A stretch of 64,000 bases of DNA from Campylobacterales bacterium. GTDB taxonomy: Bacteria > Campylobacterota > Campylobacteria > Campylobacterales > Sulfurimonadaceae. The position numbers were made by a program, and so were the translations under genes. This document shows positions 54,290 through 63,662 of the stretch, in pieces. The DNA is taken from contig JAPLGP010000018.1 in NCBI GenBank assembly GCA_026390075.1, positions 83,589 to 147,588 of the forward strand, given 5' to 3'. The notes under the pieces are model-generated. The model was not told the origin of the DNA, made no database searches, and saw only the letters and a program-made list of their open reading frames with translations. The first letter of the stretch is position 1. Every line of letters begins with the position of its first letter.

Positions 54290-55936
54290 TTAAACCATCT
54301 CTTCTTCACTAGGCATAGACCTAAGTTTTGAGCTTTGTATATTAATCTTTTGAGTAGGATATGCTATTGTGATATCCTCTTCTTTGTTAAACGCATCAAT
54401 GATTTCAGTCGAGATAACACTTCTTAAAGTAAGCGTAGCATAGGCATTTGTTAAGTACCAAACATCGATAAACAGTCCATTTGCTTCTATGAGAGAAAAA
54501 ACTCTTGGTTCAACATTTGTATTTTTTAGACTATACTGACTTCTGAGTTTATTGAGTTGTTTTCTTGTGATATCTGTGTAACCTTTAGAATATTTCTTCG
54601 CTATCTCTTTGCAAAGGTGCATCGCTTTTTTATGATTTGACTCAAAAGTTATAGTTATACTCACACCATCCCAAACAGTTTTGAGTGAACTATGCGTATA
54701 GTTGGCTATCAACTTTGTAAAAACATAGTTATTTGGAACGAAGATAATTCTCCCTGCGCGTCTATTTGTTTTTACAGATGTAAGGGTAACATCTTCAAGA
54801 AGTGTCATACGAAGAAGCGATATATCCATAACATCCCCTACATACATTATGCCATCCATATCGACACGAATCCTGTCTCCAACATGGATACTTCCGCCAA
54901 TAACCATAACCAACCAACCCAAGATGCTCATAAATAAATCTTTCATGGCAATCGCGATACCAGCAGAAGCAAATCCAAGTATCGTGACTAAGTAACTTAC
55001 ATTTTCTATGTAGTTAAAAAACAAAATCAAAATAACTAGGGTTACATTTGAAAAAGTGATAATTTTATTTGCCATATAAAAGCGTTCATTATCTGTAATA
55101 TATTTCTTCACAACCAATTTAAGTAAGAAAAATATAATAAAAACAATCAAAATAACAATGCCGATTTTAGCAAGTCTATAAATCTGCTGTTGCACTTCTT
55201 TATTTGTATTTATTTCTATAATTTCTAATCTTTTTTGATACACATCTGCTGTAATTGAAATAGTATCGAGTGCTGTTTCAAATCGCTCAAGTTGCTTTTT
55301 TTTGTACTCTATTTGCGTTTTATAAGCTTTTTCTTTATCTAATAGTTCAATTTCTTCATAAATTTTATTCTCATTTCGAATGAGTTTTAACAACTCAGTG
55401 AGTTCCTCTTTCCTTTTAATATAATCATCATAATCCGTATTTAAAGTTTTGATAAGTGAAATACCTGTAAATATATCAAACGGGTTTGTTATACTTGGAA
55501 CAACATCAATACTTGAAGGTGTAAGTAACTTTGAAAATGGCGCACTATCTTTTTCTTTTAATTTTTCTATTTGAGATGCTAAAATTTTCTCTTTTGAAGT
55601 GAGTGCTGCAAGTTCATCTTTTTCACTTACCGTATCTCCCTTTTTTCTGAGGTACTCTATCCTTGTTCTAATCTCTTCTAAGTTTTCTCTTACCTCTAAA
55701 GAAGTTAAATAAGAAGCATAACTCTTCATCCAAACCTTTTCTTTATCAATCTCTTTTTCTAGGCTTTTAAGTTCGGATGCGTATTGCGAAATTTGATTTT
55801 TTCGTAATTGTTCTTCTTCTTGTTGTGAGGATTCTTTCTCTGTTACTTTTTTATCAGCAGAAGTATCCTTTTTTATAACATCTTGCGCTAACAAGAGGTA
55901 AGAAGTGAGCACCAATAAAAGAAGTATCTTTTTCAT
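54290..55936 (-). CDS. MscS-family mechanosensitive channel
   Basis: 548 residues. A signal peptide (MKKILLLLVLTSYLLLA) is followed by a long coiled-coil periplasmic part (about 25-255), then transmembrane helices from about 258 to 350 (IGIVILIVFIIFFLLKLVV; VTILGFASAGIAIAMKD pore region), and the MscS beta and C-terminal domains. It relieves hypo-osmotic pressure. It overlaps aroB by 1 bp and abuts mtaB, so it is co-transcribed with both. Confidence 0.88.
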   Translation of the reverse strand: MKKILLLLVLTSYLLLAQDVIKKDTSADKKVTEKESSQQEEEQLRKNQISQYASELKSLEKEIDKEKVWMKSYASYLTSLEVRENLEEIRTRIEYLRKKGDTVSEKDELAALTSKEKILASQIEKLKEKDSAPFSKLLTPSSIDVVPSITNPFDIFTGISLIKTLNTDYDDYIKRKEELTELLKLIRNENKIYEEIELLDKEKAYKTQIEYKKKQLERFETALDTISITADVYQKRLEIIEINTNKEVQQQIYRLAKIGIVILIVFIIFFLLKLVVKKYITDNERFYMANKIITFSNVTLVILILFFNYIENVSYLVTILGFASAGIAIAMKDLFMSILGWLVMVIGGSIHVGDRIRVDMDGIMYVGDVMDISLLRMTLLEDVTLTSVKTNRRAGRIIFVPNNYVFTKLIANYTHSSLKTVWDGVSITITFESNHKKAMHLCKEIAKKYSKGYTDITRKQLNKLRSQYSLKNTNVEPRVFSLIEANGLFIDVWYLTNAYATLTLRSVISTEIIDAFNKEEDITIAYPTQKINIQSSKLRSMPSEEEMV

Positions 55937-56988
55937 TAAGATTTTCCGAATGTATTTAAAACAGAAATAATTATTTCTTTTTCTATCGTATCCGTAATTG
56001 TTACATCGCCAATACCTCTTGGAAGTATAAAAGTGATGTTCTCATCCGAACTTTTTTTATCTAAGAAAAATGTTTCATAAAAAGTTTCTACATTCTCTAT
56101 AGTGTATTTTGTAGGAAGATTATATTTTTCCAAAAGTGCTTTCACTCTTAAAGCTTCCTCTTGACTCATAAAGTTCATTTTTATAGCTAACTCGTTTGCC
56201 ATCACCATTCCAATAGCCACAGCCTCACCATGTAAAAACTCTTTATACACTGTTTCATTTTCTATAACATGCCCAAAAGTGTGTCCGTAGTTCAATGCTG
56301 CTCTTAAACCATGTTCTTTTTCATCTTGTGCTACAACATCTGCTTTGGTTTGCACAGCCCGCTTGATAATCTCTTGTAACACACCTGCATTACTCAAATC
56401 CACATGCTCTAAATATTCAAAAAACTCTTGATTGAAAGTAACAGCCATTTTCACTACTTCAGCCACTCCAGCACCAAACTCTCGCATAGGCAAAGTCATT
56501 AAAAAATGAGAATCAATGTAAACAGATTTTGGCTGATGAAAAGCTCCAACTAAGTTTTTTCCAAAAGAGTTATTCATACCAGTTTTTCCACCGACACTCG
56601 CATCTACCTGAGAAAGAAGTGTTGTAGGAATTTGAATAAAATCTATTCCTCTTTGGTAAATACTCGCAGCATAGCCTGTCATATCGCCTATAACACCGCC
56701 ACCAAAAGCGATGAGCATAGATTTACGGTTAAAACGATGATTAAAAAGTGACTCCAAAATTGTGTCGATTGCTTGTTGGTTTTTATACTCTTCGCCGTCT
56801 GGCACAGTGATGATATAAAGCTCTTTGGCAGATACTTTACTAAGTAGATACCCCAAATGAAGACCAGCTACTTTTGGGTTTGTAACAATGGCTACTTTTG
56901 TGTTAAAGTGAAGATTAGGAAGTGAATCTATGGTTATGTCATAAGAGTTATCAACAACTTGTTTTAAAGAAATTTTTACTTGCATCAT
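55936..56988 (-). CDS. aroB: 3-dehydroquinate synthase
   Basis: 350 residues; the second step of the shikimate pathway, using NAD and a metal. The motifs are VPDGEEYKNQQ, AFGGGVIGDMTGYAAS, TTLLSQVDASVGGKTGMN, and the metal-binding His in LNYGHTFGHVIEN with HGEAVAIGM. It is the first gene of the aroB-mscS-mtaB-ftsH-like-bioV-like run. Confidence 0.97.
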   Translation of the reverse strand: MMQVKISLKQVVDNSYDITIDSLPNLHFNTKVAIVTNPKVAGLHLGYLLSKVSAKELYIITVPDGEEYKNQQAIDTILESLFNHRFNRKSMLIAFGGGVIGDMTGYAASIYQRGIDFIQIPTTLLSQVDASVGGKTGMNNSFGKNLVGAFHQPKSVYIDSHFLMTLPMREFGAGVAEVVKMAVTFNQEFFEYLEHVDLSNAGVLQEIIKRAVQTKADVVAQDEKEHGLRAALNYGHTFGHVIENETVYKEFLHGEAVAIGMVMANELAIKMNFMSQEEALRVKALLEKYNLPTKYTIENVETFYETFFLDKKSSDENITFILPRGIGDVTITDTIEKEIIISVLNTFGKS

Positions 56989-57063
56989 TTATCCAAAAAT
57001 TTAATTTATAAAAGGGAAATATGATACTTAAAAAAGCCTAAAAAATCGCTAAATTAGCAACAC

Positions 57064-58470
57064 TTACAACTGAACTGGTATAAAAATTTGATGATAATCA
57101 TCAAGTTTATGATACAGTTTTTCGTTATCTGTAGAAAAAAGTGAATATATTCGTCTTTGTGTCAGTTTCTGTGTAAAAGGTAATATTTGTATAAAATTCT
57201 CTTTTTGTTTAAGTGTTATTAATGGATTATCATTTTCTTGCACTACTTTAATAGACTTTGAAAAAATTGTTGCTAGATTATAGTAGTGTTCTATTACCTG
57301 AGATTTTGCGTCTTGATATTCCGCCATATAATTATAAAGGTCTATATTAAAACCCATCTGTGCGGAGATATCAAAGATAGTTGCAGAAATTTTTTCTAAG
57401 TCACGACTCTCAGATAAAATAAGTGCTGCATCTTTCACACGCGAGAAAGATTTGTCGGATATTTTAAGAACAGGAACATGCGACTCATATAAAATTGTTC
57501 GCATTTTATAATCACTAAAAGTTTCTTTAGAGACAATGATTAAGCCTATATGATACAATTTTATATCACTATGGAACTCTTTTTCTAAGTTCTTTTCATC
57601 ATATTCTATGGCAACAACTACATTATCACCGCTAAAAGATTTAATATGCTGAAGTATAGATATATTCCCTGGATTTACTACCTTAATAATCAAGTGATGC
57701 TTAAATTTTTTATGTGCAAAAACAGCGCGTCTCACTAACTCTTTTATAGTAGAGTTATTTACAATATTCATATCTATATAGAGATATAAATTCGAACCAA
57801 AAGGTTCTGGAAACTGCCCTAACTCTCTTTTGATAGCACGATATACTGACTTTAAAACCGCTGGTTCTCCAACTAAAAGAAGCGTATCGTTTGGTTGAAT
57901 CATTCTTCTGCGTGAGGGCATAACCAGTTTTCTATTTCTATATATTGCAACAATGCGCCAATTTTTTTGCTCAATAACACCTATGTGACGATAAACAAAT
58001 GAACTCCCAAAGGGAACTAAAACTTCCATGATTTCGCCCTCTCCTAGCCCAACATTTTGTGCTATAACAGGTACATTTGGCAAGTAATCTATGAGTCTTG
58101 AAGCTAAAAGTTCTTTTGAATTAATCAGGGCAACATTGGGGTCTTCATTTTCTAATTTCCAATTATTGAGAACTATAATACGAAGTTGTTTTTTTATTGT
58201 TCTTATATTTTTAATAGTGTTTTCAACATCTGTCAAATTATCCATTGCAATAATGACTTGAATAAATTCCATTTTAAGCAAGTTTGACAACTTATACAAA
58301 CTCGTTGGGTCAAACTCATAAAACTTAAATCTCGTTGGATTTACATCTTCATATTCTTTGGCTTTAATTTCAACTACATAGTATATATTTTCACTACTAT
58401 GTATTTGTGTCACTCGCTGAATAAAATGCGAACCAACATCACCATCACTAATTATTAGAATTTTTTTCAT
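57064..58470 (-). CDS. TrkA-like nucleotide-binding protein (COG3400-type)
   Basis: 468 residues, soluble. The N-terminal Rossmann-like half (MKKILIISDGDVGSHFIQRV) resembles TrkA-N, and a central RCK/TrkA-C region follows (about 145-215, NDTLLLVGEPAVLKSVYRAI). A second alpha/beta half (about 225-360) has no clear name. Such proteins gate potassium systems in response to nucleotides, but no potassium transporter is next to it here. A homologue adjoins aroB in other Campylobacterota as I recall. Confidence 0.65.
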   Translation of the reverse strand: MKKILIISDGDVGSHFIQRVTQIHSSENIYYVVEIKAKEYEDVNPTRFKFYEFDPTSLYKLSNLLKMEFIQVIIAMDNLTDVENTIKNIRTIKKQLRIIVLNNWKLENEDPNVALINSKELLASRLIDYLPNVPVIAQNVGLGEGEIMEVLVPFGSSFVYRHIGVIEQKNWRIVAIYRNRKLVMPSRRRMIQPNDTLLLVGEPAVLKSVYRAIKRELGQFPEPFGSNLYLYIDMNIVNNSTIKELVRRAVFAHKKFKHHLIIKVVNPGNISILQHIKSFSGDNVVVAIEYDEKNLEKEFHSDIKLYHIGLIIVSKETFSDYKMRTILYESHVPVLKISDKSFSRVKDAALILSESRDLEKISATIFDISAQMGFNIDLYNYMAEYQDAKSQVIEHYYNLATIFSKSIKVVQENDNPLITLKQKENFIQILPFTQKLTQRRIYSLFSTDNEKLYHKLDDYHQIFIPVQL

Positions 58471-58502
58471 AAAATCTCAACTTAAATTTTTTTGCGATTA
58501 TA

Positions 58503-59327
58503 TCATTTTCCATCTCGTGCGTTACTTACTATAACATTTGACTCTTCTACCCAATAGTCTTGATTTGATTTTTGCCAAACTTTATTTACAAAATGTCCAG
58601 TTATTTTTATCCAATTATTACTTCTTTGATTGGATGTAAACGAAGTATTTTGTGACCACTCAGAGATTCTATTGCCATCTTTTGCATCGTAAATAGGACT
58701 ATCAATTCTTAAACGATATGCAACGCCTTTGACTGTATGAACATCGGTATCATTAACACTCTCCGTTTTAGCACTTTCTTTCATCATTAACTTTGGAAAT
58801 GGATTTTCATCTTCTGTTTGAGACAGTGATTTTTCTTTAATTTTTGTTTCATTTTTACTATTTTTCAAATTAATTACTTTACTATCTTTGGTTTTTGCTT
58901 TTTCTTCACGCCCTTTTCTCAAAGCATTTATCTCATTATCTTTAGCTTTTATTACATTATTTTGAGTTTCTAACATTTTTTCTAATTCTGCAATTATTTG
59001 AGCAGATTTAGGATTATTTTCATGTGGGCTTGTTTTGGAATTTGGCTCTGTTTTATTTGTTAATATTCTATTTTTAGCCTGTTCTTTTTTTAATAATTCA
59101 CTATATTCTTTTAACTCTTTCTCTTGTGCTTGGCATGTGGAATTACTATCTTGTGGTATTTTTATTTTCGATGCACTGCTTTGAGAACCTTTGGCATCCA
59201 ATTCCGTTTTACAACCACTGTAACTCGTTCTTAATTTTGATATATCTTCTAGTATTGATTCTATTCTAAGCATTTCATCCGCACTTAGAAGAGCCACAAG
59301 AGCCAAACTTATAGTTATAAATTTCAT
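58503..59327 (-). CDS. Exported protein with coiled coil and SH3-like end
   Basis: 274 residues. A signal peptide (MKFITISLALVALLSA) is followed by charged, low-complexity Lys/Asn/Ser-rich and coiled-coil stretches (about 30-195) and a C-terminal domain of about 80 residues (VKGVAYRLRIDSPIYDAKDG to YWVEESNVIV), which has the look of a bacterial SH3 domain that may bind cell wall. I do not recognise the family. A motif copy (59131) encodes STCQ in the linker. It overlaps trmA by 4 bp. Confidence 0.6.
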   Translation of the reverse strand: MKFITISLALVALLSADEMLRIESILEDISKLRTSYSGCKTELDAKGSQSSASKIKIPQDSNSTCQAQEKELKEYSELLKKEQAKNRILTNKTEPNSKTSPHENNPKSAQIIAELEKMLETQNNVIKAKDNEINALRKGREEKAKTKDSKVINLKNSKNETKIKEKSLSQTEDENPFPKLMMKESAKTESVNDTDVHTVKGVAYRLRIDSPIYDAKDGNRISEWSQNTSFTSNQRSNNWIKITGHFVNKVWQKSNQDYWVEESNVIVSNARDGK

Positions 59328-60442
59328 TTCAATCCTTTTTGAATTAATTTTACACCCATTTCAACATGGTGCGTATATGGAAATTGATCAAACAACGCCA
59401 TATCAGTAATAAAATGCGTTTTACTCAAAATATCCAAATCCCTGACTAAAGTCTCTGGATTGCATGATATGTAAAGTATATGTTCATACCGTGCTGCAAA
59501 CTCACATGAAGCATTATCCATTCCGCTTCTAGGTGGATCAACAAATATACTTTTTATATTGTATGAATTGATGTCGATATCTTTCATTCTGTTAAAAACT
59601 CTCACTCCATCGAGCGCTAAAACAAACTCTTCTACACTCATACGAACAAACTCAATATTGGTAACACTATTTAAAAGCATATTTGCCTTTGCTGCATTTA
59701 TGGAAGATTTAGAAACCTCTGTCGCAAGAATTTTATTAAATTTTTGTGAAAAAGGGATAGTAAAATTACCAGCACCGCAATAAAGTTCAAGCAAATCTCC
59801 ACTGATGTTAGAGAAATTCTTTAACGCCCATGCAATCATCTGCTCATTTACTCTTGGATTTGGCTGCGTAAAACTATTTTCGATATGATTAAATTTATAT
59901 GTTGCATCATTTACATTTAGAGTTTCTAAAACTGAATCTTGTCCAATAACTACTTTTTGTCCCCGACTTCGTCCAATAATATAAATTCCAAGCTCTCTTG
60001 AAATTTCAGAGACTTCCACATGCCAATCATCACCCAGTTTTCTATGATAAATAAGAGAAACAACTATCTCACCGCTACTTGAACTTAAAAAATCCACTGC
60101 AAAAAGTTTAAAACCTATTTTATGCGCACTTATCGCAGCTAAGAGTTTTGGCATAAGGTTTGAGATAAACTCGCTTACTTGCGGACACTCCTCTACAAAA
60201 ACAACACCATTTTTTTCAATATTGTTCATCGCATAGTGCATTTCGTTATCTTCCACATGCCATATTTTAAACTCACTACGAAAACGATAATGCTCTTGCA
60301 AAGACTCTATAACTGAAATTTCACCACTATAAAAAGATGAAAATCGCTCGCGATTCAATTCGACTTTATCACTCAACTGTGCTTCGTAGCCATTTTCATA
60401 AACCCTACAAGAACCACACACACCAAAATATTTACATTCCAC
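59324..60442 (-). CDS. trmA: tRNA (uracil-5)-methyltransferase TrmA
   Basis: 372 residues. N-terminal cysteines are in KYFGVCGSCRV. The SAM-binding region LLELYCGAGNFTIPF, FVDPPRSGMD, and the catalytic Cys in ISCNPETLVRDL identify the TrmA/RlmC family; length and lack of a TRAM domain favour TrmA (m5U54). Two motif copies (60014, 60251) both read WHVE, one at DDWHVEVS and one at IWHVEDNE. Confidence 0.9.
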   Translation of the reverse strand: MECKYFGVCGSCRVYENGYEAQLSDKVELNRERFSSFYSGEISVIESLQEHYRFRSEFKIWHVEDNEMHYAMNNIEKNGVVFVEECPQVSEFISNLMPKLLAAISAHKIGFKLFAVDFLSSSSGEIVVSLIYHRKLGDDWHVEVSEISRELGIYIIGRSRGQKVVIGQDSVLETLNVNDATYKFNHIENSFTQPNPRVNEQMIAWALKNFSNISGDLLELYCGAGNFTIPFSQKFNKILATEVSKSSINAAKANMLLNSVTNIEFVRMSVEEFVLALDGVRVFNRMKDIDINSYNIKSIFVDPPRSGMDNASCEFAARYEHILYISCNPETLVRDLDILSKTHFITDMALFDQFPYTHHVEMGVKLIQKGLK

Positions 60443-60452
60443 TCTTTATTTC

Positions 60453-61187
60453 CTATTTTATCGAAGCTATTAAATTACCTATGAGCAAACTCCACCCATC
60501 TATAAGCACAAAAACAAGTATCTTAAAGGGCAAAGAGATCATAACTGGCGGTAACATCATCATACCCATAGACATAAGGATAGATGCGACAACCATATCG
60601 ATAACCAAAAATGGTAAGAAGATTAAGAAACCTATCTCAAAAGATGTTTTCATCTCACTTATGACAAAAGCAGGAATAATAATAGACAAAGGAACAGCAG
60701 CAATGCTTTTTGGGTTTTCCATTTTTCTTATCCTGAAAAAAAGAGCTAAATCTTTTTCTCTTGTATTTCTAATCATAAAGTTTTTAAAAGGGAGTGCAGA
60801 TTTATCAAAGGCTTCTTCATAACCGATTTTCTGCTCCATATAGGGCTTAATCCCGCTCTCATAGGACTGCGTACCAATGGGTTCCATGACATAAAAAGTT
60901 AAAACCATAGCTAACATGACAAGAAGTTGTGTAGGTGGTACTTGTTGTGTTCCAAGCGCCTGTCTTAAAAATCCAAAAACAATAACAAAACGGGTAAATG
61001 TAGTCATAACAAGCACCATACTTGGTGCTAAAAAGAGCAGAGTTAAAACGACCAATACATTTAAAGAACTGACAAGTTGTTTAGGTGTATCTGGAGCAGA
61101 GAGAGCAAAATTCATGGTAGGAATAGCCGCAGATTCTGCACCAAGAACCGTAACAATGCCAAAAAGTAAAATAAATAATCTCAACAT
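60453..61187 (-). CDS. fliP: Flagellar export apparatus protein FliP
   Basis: About 244 residues from ATG 61187; a TTG at 61211 would add eight. A signal peptide (MLRLFILLFGIVTVLGA) is followed by FliP helices (TLLFLAPSMVLVMTTFTRF; RQALGTQQVPPTQLLVMLA) and the ending PLSIIIPAFVISEM, FLPFLVIDMVVASILMSMGM and LPFKILVFVLIDGW. It forms the core of the type III flagellar export gate. It stands alone here, 11 bp downstream of nothing else flagellar, next to trmA. Confidence 0.96.
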   Translation of the reverse strand: MLRLFILLFGIVTVLGAESAAIPTMNFALSAPDTPKQLVSSLNVLVVLTLLFLAPSMVLVMTTFTRFVIVFGFLRQALGTQQVPPTQLLVMLAMVLTFYVMEPIGTQSYESGIKPYMEQKIGYEEAFDKSALPFKNFMIRNTREKDLALFFRIRKMENPKSIAAVPLSIIIPAFVISEMKTSFEIGFLIFLPFLVIDMVVASILMSMGMMMLPPVMISLPFKILVFVLIDGWSLLIGNLIASIK

Positions 61188-61352
61188 ACTACGAGCGGGT
61201 CTCTTTTGCAAACATATACCTTAAAGTAAAAATTACTCTTATAGTACCACAAAAAATATTCGAAAAATATTACTGAAGAAACTATTTTCTAATTTTTGGT
61301 TTACACATCAGCTTTTTTCGCTTTTCATTTTATTATCCATAATTAAACTAGG

Positions 61353-61376
61353 TATGATATACTTCGGATATACAAA
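61353..61376 (+). promoter_or_regulatory. Possible mazEF promoter and operator
   Basis: A -10-like TATGAT (61353-61358) overlaps a direct repeat, GATATAC at 61356-61362 and again at 61367-61373, 11 bp apart. This lies just upstream of the ribosome binding site AAGGAG and the mazE ATG, where antitoxin autorepression sites usually occur. No convincing -35 is seen. Confidence 0.35.
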
Positions 61377-61388
61377 AAGGAGTTTAAG

Positions 61389-61634
61389 ATGACTGCTCTT
61401 ATTTCAAAATGGGGAAATTCTCAGGGGCTTAGATTTCCAAAAAATGTTATGCAAACTCTGCATTTGTCTGTGGGGGACAGGGTGAATATTTTTATAGAAA
61501 ATGACAGGGTGATAATTGAACCTATAAAAAAAGAAAGAATCAAATACGATATTAATAAACTTGTTGCAAAAATCCCAAAGGACTATAAAGCAAATGAAGA
61601 ATTCAACTCATCCGTTGGGCTGGAAGAGTGGTAG
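61389..61634 (+). CDS. mazE: MazE-type antitoxin
   Basis: 81 residues with the AbrB/MazE swapped-hairpin fold (MTALISKWGNSQGLRFPKNVMQTLHLSVGDRVNIFIENDRVII) and a short acidic tail that should bind the toxin. It overlaps the toxin gene by 7 bp, typical of the pair. It would repress its own operon and neutralise MazF. Confidence 0.9.
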   Translation: MTALISKWGNSQGLRFPKNVMQTLHLSVGDRVNIFIENDRVIIEPIKKERIKYDINKLVAKIPKDYKANEEFNSSVGLEEW

Positions 61635-61966
61635 AGTTTGAGTATATCCCTCAAAAAGGAGACTTGGTTATACTCACTTTTGATCCCTCAGCAGGACATG
61701 AACAACAGGGAAGAAGACCAGCACTTATAATTTCAAATCAAGTTTTTAACAAGCATGTAGGTTTGGCTATTGCTTGCCCGATAACAAATACAGATAAAAA
61801 TTTCCCATTTCATGTTTTGGTAAATAGTGAAAATTTAACAGGCTTTATTATGACTGAACAGGTGAAATCTATAGACTTTAATGCCAGAAAAGTTAAGTTT
61901 GTTGCAAAAGTAAGTGATGATGTTTTAGCTAAGGTTTTGGGAATTCTTGAGAGTGTTGTGTTTTAA
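61628..61966 (+). CDS. mazF: MazF-type mRNA interferase toxin
   Basis: 112 residues of the MazF/PemK fold (GDLVILTFDPSAGHEQQGRRPALIIS, CPITNTDKNFPFHVLV, TEQVKSIDFNAR). It cuts RNA at specific short sequences. The start is GTG at 61628, inside the antitoxin end. MazF Arg and Thr catalytic-type residues are present (GRRPALIIS; ITNTDK). Confidence 0.92.
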   Translation: MVEFEYIPQKGDLVILTFDPSAGHEQQGRRPALIISNQVFNKHVGLAIACPITNTDKNFPFHVLVNSENLTGFIMTEQVKSIDFNARKVKFVAKVSDDVLAKVLGILESVVF

Positions 61967-62025
61967 CCAGAATTATGCAATAGCTCTTTCTAAAAATCGT
62001 TTATGCTTTTTCGTTTCTCCTCATT

Positions 62026-62037
62026 TTCCACATGCCA
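62026..62037 (+). repeat. Dispersed TTCCACATGCCA motif, intergenic copy
   Basis: An exact 12-bp copy about 60 bp after mazF and 25 bp before the long direct repeat. Confidence 0.85.
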
Positions 62038-62061
62038 ATAAATTTCACATACCCCGCCCCT

Positions 62062-62188
62062 TCATGTGTAAATCCCACACATAAAATAATCACTTAATAA
62101 CATTTCTAAATAAAAATTTAAGAAAACAAATTTTAATTTGTTACAATGGTTGTAACTTTATAAAACGCCATTTAAAAGGTCGTCAAAA
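62062..62188 (+). repeat. 127-bp direct repeat R1, left copy
   Basis: 125 of 127 bases match 63757-63883. It contains a 6-bp hairpin (ATGTGT/ACACAT), an A/T-rich stretch, and the inverted repeat GTTACAA-TGG-TTGTAAC (62140-62156), which looks like a regulator site. It fills most of the 313-bp gap between mazF and the vapB-like gene. The rest of the gap holds one motif copy and a possible -10 (TATAAT, 62234-62239). Confidence 0.9.
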
Positions 62189-62279
62189 CATGCAAAAACA
62201 TCGCCGCATCAAGAGAGTTACTATAAAGTGCGTTATAATAGCAATTATTGCCATTTAGCAACGACGCAAAGGAATTAAA

Positions 62280-62519
62280 ATGTATGCTCATAAAATGATT
62301 ATCGGTAAAAATTCAAATTTTGCCGTAGAATATAATCTTCCTAAACAACTTCGCGGTCTTCCTCTGGAAATCATTATTTTACCGATGAATTCAAAAGAAA
62401 TTCCTATCAACCGAAATATTGATGAAATCATTGCCCTCGCGGCATTTAATGATGCACACTCGTTTCATATATCTCCAAAAATCGATATTGCGTCCCTAGC
62501 TGATGATGTGAATTTATGA
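62280..62519 (+). CDS. VapB-like antitoxin
   Basis: 79 residues; overlaps the PIN toxin by 4 bp, so the pairing is clear. The N-terminal part (MYAHKMIIGKNSNFAVEYNLPKQLRGLPLEIIIL) is not a standard ribbon-helix-helix or AbrB, and the acidic tail (IDIASLADDVNL) is where toxin binding is expected. I do not recognise the DNA-binding type. AAAGGAATTAAA provides a ribosome binding site. Confidence 0.65.
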   Translation: MYAHKMIIGKNSNFAVEYNLPKQLRGLPLEIIILPMNSKEIPINRNIDEIIALAAFNDAHSFHISPKIDIASLADDVNL

Positions 62520-62920
62520 TTTATTTTGATACTGATGTGTTGGTACATTTTGTTGTTACTCAGGATGATGTAAAACATGCTAGGGCAAAAAAAATGATTA
62601 TTGGAGCAGTTCAAAATTCCAAATTTTCACTTTCGATGCTGAGTTTACAAGAGTGGCTGTTTGTTATGGCAAAATTATCTGTTCCATCAGAAACTATTGA
62701 AAAAAACTACTCTGTTTTTAAGCAATTTGCCACTCTTTCAATCGATACAGAAATCTTTGAGAGAGGATATAATCTCGCTTCGCAGATTGGCTTTCGTCAC
62801 ATCAACGACTGTCTCCACACCGCCATTGCTGAGAAACAGTGTTCTGAACTCATCACATACAACCAAAATGATTTCAAAAAAATCAAAAAAATTTCAACAC
62901 TAAAGATTACAATTTTATAA
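62516..62920 (+). CDS. VapC-type PIN-domain ribonuclease toxin
   Basis: 134 residues with a PIN fold. The acidic active-site residues are in MIYFDTDVLVHF (Asp5, Asp7), SLQEWLF (Glu), and FRHINDCLHTAIAEK (Asp). VapC enzymes cut tRNA or rRNA. Its last codons (from 62898) form the start of the R2 direct repeat, which recurs after the higBA pair. Confidence 0.9.
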   Translation: MIYFDTDVLVHFVVTQDDVKHARAKKMIIGAVQNSKFSLSMLSLQEWLFVMAKLSVPSETIEKNYSVFKQFATLSIDTEIFERGYNLASQIGFRHINDCLHTAIAEKQCSELITYNQNDFKKIKKISTLKITIL

Positions 62921-62991
62921 AAACTTTCCACATGCCGACACAAGAAAAACAACTTTTGTCATCGCGAGAAGGAACGACCAATAAATCTAAA
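62898..62991 (+). repeat. 94-bp direct repeat R2, left copy
   Basis: About 88 of 94 bases match 63657-63750. It begins inside the vapC 3' end, contains a motif copy (62926-62937) and ends in a decayed REP-like segment (GTCATCGCGAGAAGGAACGACC). The gap to the next gene has nothing else. Confidence 0.9.
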
Positions 62992-63069
62992 TATCCAATA
63001 ACTTTTCATAAAATATCATTTCAAAACTAAGCCATTGACTTACTTAAACTATTCTGCTAATATTAACAA

Positions 63070-63384
63070 ATGGAAATAGCTGAAACAACATTTTTTACTC
63101 GCGAAATTACACGGATACTCTCAGATGAAGAGTATAAAGAACTTCAATATTTTTTGGTGGAACACCCAAAAAGTGGAGTTGTGATTAAAGGGTCAGGCGG
63201 ATTGAGAAAAATTCGTTGGCATGTTAAAAACAGTGGCAAAAGTGGAGGAATTCGGAATATCTACTACTATCATGAAGATGAAAATTTGATTCTCATGATA
63301 TATGTCTATGAAAAAAGTAAAACATCCGATTTGACCCAAAAACAAATTGAAATACTAAAAAAAACTTTCTTAGGAGATTTATAA
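63070..63384 (+). CDS. higB: HigB/RelE-type toxin
   Basis: 104 residues of the RelE/HigB fold: FLVEHPKSGVVIKGSGGLRKIRWHVKNSGKSGGIRNIYYYHEDENLILMIYVYEKS-type layout with the conserved Arg and Lys pattern. It would cut mRNA on the ribosome. It precedes its antitoxin (toxin-first order, as in HigBA), which begins at its last base. Confidence 0.88.
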   Translation: MEIAETTFFTREITRILSDEEYKELQYFLVEHPKSGVVIKGSGGLRKIRWHVKNSGKSGGIRNIYYYHEDENLILMIYVYEKSKTSDLTQKQIEILKKTFLGDL

Positions 63385-63662
63385 TGGAAAATGCAATGTT
63401 CGATGATTTACTACAGAGCGTAAGTGAAGCACGAGAGATACTACAACACACAAAACAGCCTTCTAGGTCGTTTATTATGGATGACCCTGATGCGAAGGCA
63501 ATAAGAACACAGATGCAATTAACACAGGATGAATTTGCAGGGCTTCTCAATATTAGCGTAAATACCCTACGAAACTGGGAGCAATCACGCCGCAAACCTG
63601 AAGGACCTGCTCGAGTATTACTTGGAATAGCTGCAACGCACCCTGAAGTTTTCGCTCACTAA
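63384..63662 (+). CDS. higA: HigA-type antitoxin (helix-turn-helix)
   Basis: 92 residues. A C-terminal Xre-type helix-turn-helix (IRTQMQLTQDEFAGLLNISV, TLRNWEQSRRKPEGPARVLL) follows an N-terminal toxin-binding region. It neutralises HigB and autoregulates. It overlaps higB by 1 bp. Its stop codon lies inside the R2 repeat, whose left copy begins in vapC. Confidence 0.9.
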   Translation: MENAMFDDLLQSVSEAREILQHTKQPSRSFIMDDPDAKAIRTQMQLTQDEFAGLLNISVNTLRNWEQSRRKPEGPARVLLGIAATHPEVFAH